A DNA stretch of 64,000 nucleotides from NCBI GenBank assembly GCA_949987565.1, contig OX465107.1, forward strand, positions 15,832,305 to 15,896,304. The letters are read 5' to 3'. The notes under the pieces were generated by a model. That model ran no database searches. It saw nothing but the letters and a program-made list of their open reading frames with translations, and was not told the DNA's origin. Numbering within the stretch: the first letter of the stretch is position 1; every line of letters starts with the position of its first letter. The stretch comes from Luidia sarsii. Taxonomy: Eukaryota; Echinodermata; Asteroidea; Paxillosida; Luidiidae. Shown here one piece after another: positions 1-9,300 of the stretch. The position numbers were made by a program, and so were the translations under genes.

Positions 1-2780
1 GGTGACGATCGTGTAACAGAAGTAGCGGTCAACAACACGCCGTTTCATTCAGGAACGAATACAGCCGAATAAAAACGGTTAGTGTTTGGAATGAAAACAG
101 AATACCCCTTTACCCGCTATGTCACTGTACCTTTTGCATAGAGTGTATTAAAGTAGACTCGGACACAGCTTTGATACGAAAACGAGCCCATCATGTACTG
201 ACAGTGTGTGAAGATCCACGCGTGCACGACATCCCCCGTACAATCATCGTGAATTAAGGTAATACCTATACCTAAATCTACCCGTTAGTATAGACTGGAC
301 ACACGCAGATTCGGAATAGGCCCACCCAAAGCCCTGTTTAATAATGTGATTTATCGAAAGGCAACCTAAAAAGTTAACTGCAACCCCTCTTTTTACATAC
401 TATTCCACGCTAAGTATACTCACAATGTATGCTGTTGTTGGATGGGGAGCATGATAAGATATATGACCACATTTTGTTCAGAGACACGTGAATCCACCAG
501 CAGAGTGGACCAGACACGCATATGAAGTCGCAGAGTGCCTTAGCAATCAGCTATGCAATTATATACCTTAAGATCTTCCTTATCTATCGGTTGGATATTC
601 ATTGGTGTCAACATTTTTAGGGAATTTTGAAAAAAAGGGCAAAGAAAACTTTTTGACTGCACCGGGACCAGCGCTCTTACCATCTGAGCTATCCAGCCCT
701 TAGATGGTGGCCAACATTCTCATAATTACATTAGAGGGCTTGTAATGTCGATCATACTGCAGATTCTTTCTCGAAGACAAAACCAAGTAGCACAGGTACA
801 AAAGAGGGAGTTAATTAGTCCCGGTTGCCTTCATCGTGCAAGCTCTCCCCCATGTTGCTAGAATAAGATTTGTTTTAACTCCCATACTTATTAAACAATA
901 ATATTGTACCACTTGAGGAGTGAAATGAAAACAAATTACATATGCGAACCTCCCATTGCGAATTGCAATCACATTCGATTCATTCCAAAAGATCCTTGCC
1001 AACCTTTTACTTGGAGTTCAGACTGAGTTACCTACTGTGACCTCCCGGATGTTTGTTTTTCGCCTCGTCGGGGCTAGATGACATTTTCGTTGCTCTGATT
1101 GGCGATCGTTCGCGGATTCATCGAGAGTTGCCTAACGCTGTTGGGGGAGGGGGAATGAATTTGCATTGGCCTTGATGAAAAACAACAGTCCTTTATTGCC
1201 GCCTATACCTATACTGGCTGTTGAATCAAGCCCTTCACCAGGCAAGGCAAGGCCTGATATTTGTCCTACTCGCCCACTGTTGCAAACAAACAGCCCAGTG
1301 GCATCGACATTGTAGCATATTGCTGGACTGCCTGCATGCATCTGCTGTTCGCGCGGTGACTTTGCATCATTCTTTCCATGCAGGTGTCGTCTCTTTCTCC
1401 ACATAAGCTAATGCATCTTGATTGCCAGATCTATAACCAGGGTCTACTAAAAATGCCTGTGTGCCGTCATTATTGCTCAGGAATCAATAATTGTATAGAT
1501 TTTCTATTGACCCCTACGTGACATTATTTTGGGTGGAGGGAGGGCAAGAGAAAGCGAGGTACTCCCTTCTTTCGGCTATCCCTGGGCTAATTCGTTACGC
1601 TTATAAAGCTTTATGCCGCTCCCCCGATCGTATTGTATATCAAAGCGGGCCTCGTGGCTGACACTTTCCAGTCGGATTGCTGAAGATTTGATGATTAAAC
1701 TCTGCTGCGACAAAGTCAAAAGCTTTTTCGAGTATCATGCATGCCGCGCCGGCGTATCATGTTTATGTTTGTCCTTTGTCCAGCTTTTGCCCTGTATAGC
1801 TTCCGGTAAAGCGCGCCTTTTGCGATCAGTTCTGGAGGATCACGGTAATTGCTCTCCGGATATGCGATTTGAATGGAAGAGCTACACTGTACTTTGGTGA
1901 GGTCTTGAGGAGATTCATCTTTTAAGCTCCTTTCGAAGCACCCTAACACGTAGCAGGCGCGCCCGTCATCGGACGTGTTTATCGGAACGATGCTTTATCG
2001 TATCACTCCGCTCATTGTATGTTTTCAGCTTTGCCTGGGGGGAGGGGAGCTTTGTCCGAACTTGATGCAGGGTTATTATGGTGCCATGGTCAACGACACG
2101 CGGAGCGCGTATATTCAGGCCTGTAAATTATAGGGCCCTAGGCCCATATAGCTTTCACGCGCCTGGCTCTGTCATTCGTGCATCTGGCAAAGGCGCCAAC
2201 GGGTTCTGAGAAGTGTTGGGGACCACTTGACAGTGAGCGAAGTGACCGAGGCCGAGCTCGCGGAGCGAATGAGGGGGGGGGGGGGGGGTGAACAATGTGT
2301 CCCCCTCCCATGGTATGGAGCTGTCTTAATTTTCGGGCTTGTAATCATGCCATTTGGTGCATATCTGTTGTGTAATGTATCTGTGTGGGTGGGGTGGGGT
2401 CATGTCTTCCCGTCCCCGCCTAGTGATGTCCGTGTTTGCTGCTATAAAGACCTCCGTTTATGAGGCACGAGGATCGAGATCAGATTCCACTCGAGGTTCG
2501 AAGGAATACAGTTTGAACAATGTTTCATCATGGACTTTATAATTATACGGATGCCTAGTACTGAAGGCTCGTTTTGGTTCACCCCCTTTACCCCATTCCC
2601 TTCCATGCTTCCCACCATCTCCACCTCGCTAGTCTTGTGTCTACCAGTTCTCTGAGTTCATCGATGTCTTGTCATCCGCATCATATTTACTTTCCTCCCT
2701 CTGACCTCAACTAGTTAGTTTAAACTAACTAAATTTGAACAAGACAACAAACACAGCAGGCCTCAATTCTGTACGTGCGC
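1..2780. other. Non-coding interval; no gene recognised
   Basis: Apart from the SINE fragment at 655-712 and a G15 run near 2272-2288, I see no exon, RNA gene or repeat here that I can support. Short open frames occur on both strands but have no recognisable motif and no splice-site support. Confidence 0.6.
655..712 (-). repeat. tRNA-derived SINE fragment
   Basis: On the minus strand it reads AGGGCTGGATAGCTCAGATG then GTAAGAGCGCTGG, a tRNA 5' half with a pol III A box, followed directly by GGTGCAGTCAAAAAG. The anticodon arm is shortened. It matches the SINE family at 13.2-13.9 kb. Confidence 0.65.
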
Positions 2781-2785
2781 CTTAA

Positions 2786-3135
2786 AGCCCCTACACAACA
2801 TTGGTCGAGGTCAAAGAATAGCATCCATACCTTGTCTGATCCAAAATATGCAGGGAATAGCACACCTGTGAAAATTTCAGCTCAATCCGCCAACTGAGGC
2901 TCGAGAAAATAGTAAAAAAATATATTCATTTGTTTCGACGTACTGTTCAGAAAAATAATTTAGATCTCGGGGAGACGTAAACTATTTCTTTTACTCATTT
3001 CTCCCAAAATACAACAATTTAGGCAGAAATATTTCAGTGAGAGGTTTCTACTATAACCACCTTCAAACTGTATAAGTTTCATGTAAATCTGTGAACATTT
3101 CTGTTTTTCGATCTTACCAATGTTGTGTAGGGGCT
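2786..3135. mobile_element. piggyBac-like MITE, copy 1
   Basis: Inverted terminal repeats AGCCCCTACACAACATTGG and its complement bracket 350 bp of AT-rich sequence, with TTAA at 2782-2785 and again at 3136-3139. TTAA target duplication is the mark of the piggyBac superfamily. No transposase is encoded. Related copies are at 22271-22631 and 60326-60686. Confidence 0.8.
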
Positions 3136-3140
3136 TTAAG

Positions 3141-4282
3141 GGACAATCATTATTATTATTCAGTGGTATAACGCTTACTTATCCAAGCAAGTTAATATGA
3201 CCAGGAATCCCACAATCCTCGCTAAAGGATCTATGTATAGGCGTTTTTATTTATTCCGGATGATTACCGTAGTGGCTATGGTTTTGACCACTGGGCTTTC
3301 CAATCATCAACCAACCCCCAGTTTGCCGGAACCTCTGGATCACTCAGTCCGCAGAAAACGATAATATCAGACAACCACAATTCAAGGTACTGAGTCAATT
3401 AAAGCGAAACCGAAGAACGCACGAAACACCCAGTGGACCCGATTCGGGCTCTTCGTTCCTTCGCCGTACTTTTCTGTATTTCCCTCTGGAAAACAGATGT
3501 ATGGACACCGCTTCTCCATGTCGCTGTCATTATTATTCCAAGGTGGGCTTAACAAAGACGGAAAAGGGGGCTTCTCCCTACGCGCTCTCTGTTTATTCCA
3601 GACAGCTTGGCTTGAGAATGCGTGATCGCAATTCACAAAATATTGCCCCACTCGGCAGTACACCCACTCTTTGGAAAAACAAACTACGACCGGACGAAAT
3701 GACACACGGTGGGGGGATCTCGAGGGGGTGTCCCTGGTTGCGGAACTGATGCGGCGAAGGGTCCCTCGTTTGCATTGGGATATACTTGGCCCTCATCACA
3801 TCGGTGAGGATGGGTTTGTCCTTGCCCATTTCACTCTCTCTCTCGGCTTTTATCCTTTTATCCTGGCTCAATTTTGTCAGCTCCTCTGTGGGGGTGGATG
3901 GGGGGCATATATCGTTTTTTTGTTTTTTTCATTTTATCATTTTGTTTCTCTACCATCTATAGGGTATATCATGCGCCGAATAAAACTGGCCTTGCAAATT
4001 TGAAAGTCTGCAATAAGGGGTTTCGGGGCGATCAAAGAGGAATCTGCATTTGGGCATTTTTGTTTTGCCTTTCCTCTAGACTGCCAAGCAGTTTTCGTAT
4101 TCACCAGCCACGGTGTATCTTCATGCTTAGAATGCAAATCGACTGAGTTCGTGAATACTTAATTCTGCCTGACAAAAGACTGCAAATAGCCTTGAATAAA
4201 CTCTGAATCTACCGAGTAAATGCTACGCGTTGCTAGTGTGTGTTGTGAAAAAGTACTGTCAAAGTCTTGACGAATTCTTACA
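3141..4282. other. Non-coding interval; no gene recognised
   Basis: Open frames up to about 110 codons occur at 3382-4146 on both strands, overlapping one another, without motifs or splice context. I regard them as chance. No repeat family was recognised. Confidence 0.5.
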
Positions 4283-4592
4283 TCTTTCAGCTCCTCCTCT
4301 CCCCCCTGCTCCTCCTCGTCTTCCTTCTTCCTTCTCTACCTCACCCAGCTACTCCCCGGCCTCCTCCTCCTCCCCTTCTCAGTCTTTCCCTTCTGCCTCC
4401 TTCTTTTCAGCTTCCTCCCTTTCGTCCTCTTCCGGCTCCTCCGTCTCCTCCAGCTCCTTGTTTCTTCTCTCTCGCTCACTCCCCTCTCCTCCTCCCTCCA
4501 TGCCCTACCCTTCCTTCTCCTTCCCTTCTTCTCCCCTCTCCCTTCATTCCTCTTCCTCCCCTGGCCCTCCTCCTCTTCCCTCTTCGTCGTAA
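4283..4592. repeat. Pyrimidine-rich (C/T) tract
   Basis: Almost pure C and T for about 310 bp, built from degenerate cctcct and cttcc units. Frames through it give Ser/Pro/Leu-rich artefact proteins and should not be annotated as genes. Confidence 0.9.
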
Positions 4593-4990
4593 TTCATTCC
4601 TCCGGACATTGTCTTCATCAAATCCATCAGCGACATCACCACTATCATCATATCACAAAGGATGAGTCGTGTAAACAAAATACCTCACCTGGGATAATTT
4701 GTTTACATCGTCACAGTGCGTGGTGGGCCAACTATAAGGCTATATCTACCTAGAAGCAAAGATAATCCTGCAGGGAGTCCCCAGCGCTCGGAACCTTGGG
4801 ACAGATATTTTATGCAGCTGCTCCACTTTTCCCCCGTACCGCATATAGACGGAATTTATACATTTTTCCATTAGCAAATGGAAATCCGCTAAAATAGCCC
4901 CCGCGTTTTGTTGCAAATTCAGCATGTCTCCGATATCCGTCCTTCTTTGCTGCATTATATATTTCGAATCTGTATCATCACAGCTGAATA

Positions 4991-5231
4991 GTCTTTTCTT
5001 AATATGTATGCAAATTGTATGCAGTGAGCCCCAAACAACGCTATGGTCGCTAGATTTTTTTCAAGATGGCGGTAAATTTAAGGGACCTTGCCGTTGATAA
5101 TGTAATAAGATATTGTTCGGTTTTGTTGAAGAATATGGCAAAAAAAAAAAAAAAAAAATCTTGGAAATCTAGCGCCCATAGCCTCGCTTTCAGTTCGATG
5201 CATACAATTTGCATGAACATAAAAACAACCT
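4991..5231. mobile_element. THAP-family inverted-repeat element, short copy 1
   Basis: Inverted repeats include ATGCAAATTGTATGCA near the left end and GCATACAATTTGCAT at the right, plus the inner pair CTAGATTT...CAAGATG and CTTGGAAATCTAGCG. The centre has a long A run. It has the same ends as the copies at 43371, 54295 and 61400, but I find no THAP-like frame in this one. Confidence 0.65.
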
Positions 5232-5828
5232 AAAGATTTGGCCATTGCAGAGCGATCATGCTCTCTATACCCCTCTTTAAATATTTATGCAAATTATTGA
5301 AGGCATCTGTATTCATCATATTGAAGAAATCTATAATTTAGGACAAACCTAGGCCTATTTATACGATCCGCGGATCTTGCCGTTATTAATTTTTCCTCAA
5401 AAAATAATGAATCCGTTTTTATGGGTACATTTTGCCCACACGTATACTCGGACAGGTGGGCAAATTACTACCTAGTACTGCATAACAATTGGAGTTTGTG
5501 ATGTTTCGTAAATAATCCGACCATCTCTTCCGTCAGAAAGCCTCTTTGATACTGAGATAATTATATATAATCGTTTGAACGTATGTTCTTCTTCACTCAC
5601 CCAAATGCAGCGTTACCGGAACCACAGTAAGGAAATTTACATATGGAAATTTACTAATAATTCCCACCTGCTACCGGAGATGGAATTTTCTTTTCAGACA
5701 ACTTTTTTTTTAAATGTCTTTGGCAAAACCTGACATCAAGGCACAACCAATGCAACAAACTACTATTGTATGAAAAACCTTCTATATCTGTGTACTGGAA
5801 GATTCGGTCCTGTGAATATGTGTGGGTG

Positions 5829-5897
5829 TTTATTAAACTCAGAATTTAAACGCTACGCAAGAATCTCAAGTAATTAAGAGGAAATTCAAAATTTATT
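5829..5897 (-). terminator. Candidate polyadenylation signals for the neurotrophin gene
   Basis: AATAAA occurs on the minus strand at 5897-5892 and again at 5834-5829, about 290 and 355 nt past the stop codon. Both lie in AT-rich sequence. The position is plausible for a 3' UTR end, but no transcript evidence is available. Confidence 0.4.
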
Positions 5898-6188
5898 GTC
5901 ACATTTAAAGGATTTTTCGCATTTGAAACCGAAGCATCGCCCTAAACTTTGCTCATTTTAGACTTTTGACAACCAAACTGAGAAAAGTTACTAAAACTAC
6001 TTCAATATATTCATTAATTATTTCCTTGTAATCTAGAACTATTATCTTCTAACATTTAGTAATGGCCAGGCCGTCAGCGCACTCTTTGCGAACTTGATGT
6101 CGCTCCACGAGGTTCACGCGCATCACTGGGACACCAGCGCCCCTCGCTGTCAGCGAGCTTTCCCCTCGTAGCGCGCTGTCTGGTCGAC

Positions 6189-6390
6189 CTACCGGAAGTG
6201 GGTCTCGTAGGCGCACTTGCAACAGGTTGGGATGTAGATTGAGTCCCAGTAGAACACGCCGTTCGAGTCGGCGATGCCGGAACCTTCGGGGCACATGTCG
6301 CTGCAGGTCTGGTCCACCTGAAAGTTGCACCTGTTGCACACAAGTGCAGTCACCAAGGTGCCGGTCGTTGTACACCTAGTTGCTCCGTAG
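6189..6390 (-). CDS. Neurotrophin exon 6: second half of mature domain and stop
   Basis: 202-nt exon after acceptor gttttcttaacag. It encodes YGATRCTTTGTLVTALV, a cysteine-rich insert with C239, C242, C250 and C254, then FYWDSIYIPTCCKC and a short tail ending HFR before TAG at 6191-6189. The sequence CCG|GTAGGT overlapping the stop resembles a donor, so an alternative longer C-terminus is possible. However, family members normally end a few residues after the last cysteine, as here. Confidence 0.93.
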
Positions 6391-9300
6391 CTGTTAAGAA
6401 AACATGTCATGCATATATTAATATACTTTTAATAATGACGTCATCAATGTACGTGCTGATGGCCAAGTTCGTGGAGACTGCAATTCTTGAGAGGTTTATA
6501 CCAGTGATTGGATTCACAGTGCAAAAAAAGGCCGTACAGTTGGGAACATGAAGGTGCAAGTTTGTAACTGTTTAAAATGCCGGTGTCACAGTCTGAGGCG
6601 CAAGTTGTATCAGTATTCAAAGCTAAAGCAGAATGCATCTGGACAAAATTCGTGCTCATTGCCGTCATTTATCTGCTCTGAAAATTGGCAGTGAATTATG
6701 AATAGTGAGTTGTTTTTTATACATTTAGTGCGTAATTGTAGACCTAATGGAGTATCTGTAATAACATTCATCTGAGTGTATGCGTGTAGATATGATACCA
6801 ATGTTGGCGTCGTTGAGAACGTAGATCAATGAGGGTTTGTCATTGTACTCGACGTGTCAATAATGCGTCGAATATGACCAACTATCATTAAACTTTGTGC
6901 GTGTGTAAAGTCGAATGGGTAGAGGATCGTAATATTCAATGAAGAAATGGCGCATGGGCAGATATAATGCTAGTAGAGATTTCGTTTTTTACAGTTTACT
7001 ACTATTAAAGTTTGTATCAGGGCCATGTTTCATGCTTTGTTTAAGTACACAAACCCCAGCAAAAAAAATATTCCCAGGTTCCCAACCCAAATTGTGGATA
7101 ATATGACAAGCAGTTGTCAAAATATACCTGCAAAAAAGATCCTCGCTCTTAATCTCGTCATTTTCTTCGAAAACCTATTATGATCAACATATTGATGAAC
7201 CCTAATCCTACCCGAACTTACTACAAAATACAAGGACTGTATTTGATTTCCGAATTGGGAATTAGGGCTCTTCTGGGAAATTGTCGCCTGTTTACGCGCA
7301 AAGTTGCATGGGACAGACTGCATAAAAACTGTGGTGGGGGGGGCATTCACCGTACCTGGCGGTAACGCCTCGACAAGACTGGCCTTCAGTTGATGAGGTG
7401 CACCGCCCTGCTAGGAATTGGAAGCCTCTGTAGATCTTCACCCGGGTTTGGTTCTGCGTGGTGCCGAACGTCATCGGCTGCCATTGTCCCTGCACACTCG
7501 CGCAAGCCTGCTGATGGGGCCTGCGAAAATTCCGCTTTTCCTGCAAGAGCAAAAACAAATACCTTTCAAGACAACTCCTACGTAGGCCTATACGCTCTTG
7601 TGGTGTTGTGCTTCTACTTTCTTTTGCTTTTCTTTACGTCGTTTCTTTGAAACTTGTATTTGCGAATGCCTTCCTTCCACCCAACGGGCAACGACCTCGT
7701 GATTGCTTTCGGGTTAATTGAGTCGCACACTATCCCTCGAAAAAACACCCTTTCTAAAATTTGTCTCAGAGGACATTGCCTAAATGTGTATAAAAGCATA
7801 GAGTATACGGTACTACACAATGGCATTTTAATCTTTTCGATTGAATTTATGAATGTATAACTCAAAAAACCAAATCGCATTGCTGGACGGGGAAATTGTA
7901 CTTAAGATAATTATACTTTGTCGTCAGTCGTTATCACGGTTGGTTCGCCTCGTAGTGTCTTTGTATGCTCTGAGCCCCAGATTATTATACCTTAGGCGGC
8001 GTTATCGCGAATCTTGTTCAAGTAATGGGGGATTCGTCTACCTTGGGGATTAAGTGGCTACGTAGGCCAGGCAGGTGATGGCATTTCTAATTCTGGTATT
8101 TCTGGGTAGCAAAGTCATCGCCTTCATGTTTGTTTAGGGGTGGAATCTAATAAAGAGTGGTGTTTTTTTTGAATGCCAAGAAATGAATTTGAAATAGTTG
8201 GGTCGAGAAGAATCGTGTAACATTTTGGTGTTTTTGGCGTAATGTTGTTTATTAGGCCATGCAGGACCGTTCTCACTCTGCATAATAATAAGATTTGAAG
8301 GTTTGCATATAGGTGGATGTCTCCTGACGACGGGCAGAGTATACACTGCCCGAAACGTTGAGTTTAATACTGGCTCTTTCCAGAGCCTAAACTCATTCTC
8401 AAAAGAATCGTGTTACATGGTGTCACCGCATAGTGTCACCTTCTTGTACAAATAATCGCGATTTGAATCGCAATTCAAAAACCTTTTTTTTTTTTTTTTT
8501 TTTTTTTTGGGGGGGGGGCTTGAGTACACACGCGCCAAATTGTCGCGACTCAAAAAAATAGCGGTGGCCAGTACAGCTAGATATTATAAACAAGCACTTC
8601 CTGTTAGTCGGAGCGTTAGCAGTGCATTGTGGGATAAGAAAAAACCCGGTGCTATTAGTACGGAGCGTTCCCACGCGCATCGCGCGGCAAATAATCGCGA
8701 TTATTTAGCAAAGTGTCACTAATAGCGGAGTCCGAATCGCGAATTAAATCACGTTTGAAATAATCGCGTTTGAAATAATCGCGTTTTGGGGGACGGCGGG
8801 GCAATGCACAACATACCTACAAACAAGGCGGTATCGTGGGAATTAGGCTCAGGCCTATTTTAATCAGCGGCTGAATTCATCACTTTGCGGCTGATTTGCT
8901 GTGACTGACTCATAGCTGATGTCAGGATCTGACTCATAGCTGATGTGCGTGGGTCAGTGCCAGTGATGAGCAATGGGAAGTTTCAGTGAACACAGTGGTG
9001 AAAATATTAAAAAAAAGGGAACAAAGATTGATGGGAACCACCACGGTTCACTCACCCTGGCCTCTTGCATCCGAGATGCCAGCACCGAATCCGGCGTGTA
9101 CAGGTGGTAGTCGGGCTTTTTGGGCGCGAATGCAACCAGGTCGCTCTTCATGGCTGGGTGGCTCTGGCTCCGATCGTAGATGCTCTCGACCTTAGAGTAG
9201 ATGTCGTTCCGCTGGCGGTCGCTCAGGGCCAAGCCTTCCTTCTCCAGCAGCTGAATCAGCTCGTGTGCGATATCTGCCAGCGGGAGAGCAACAGTTATCG

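Noticed and set aside
6444..6668. Additional coding exon between neurotrophin exons 5 and 6
   Set aside because: The Cys-rich frame lacks matched splice sites, and exons 5 and 6 join in phase straight through the family signature, leaving no room for it.
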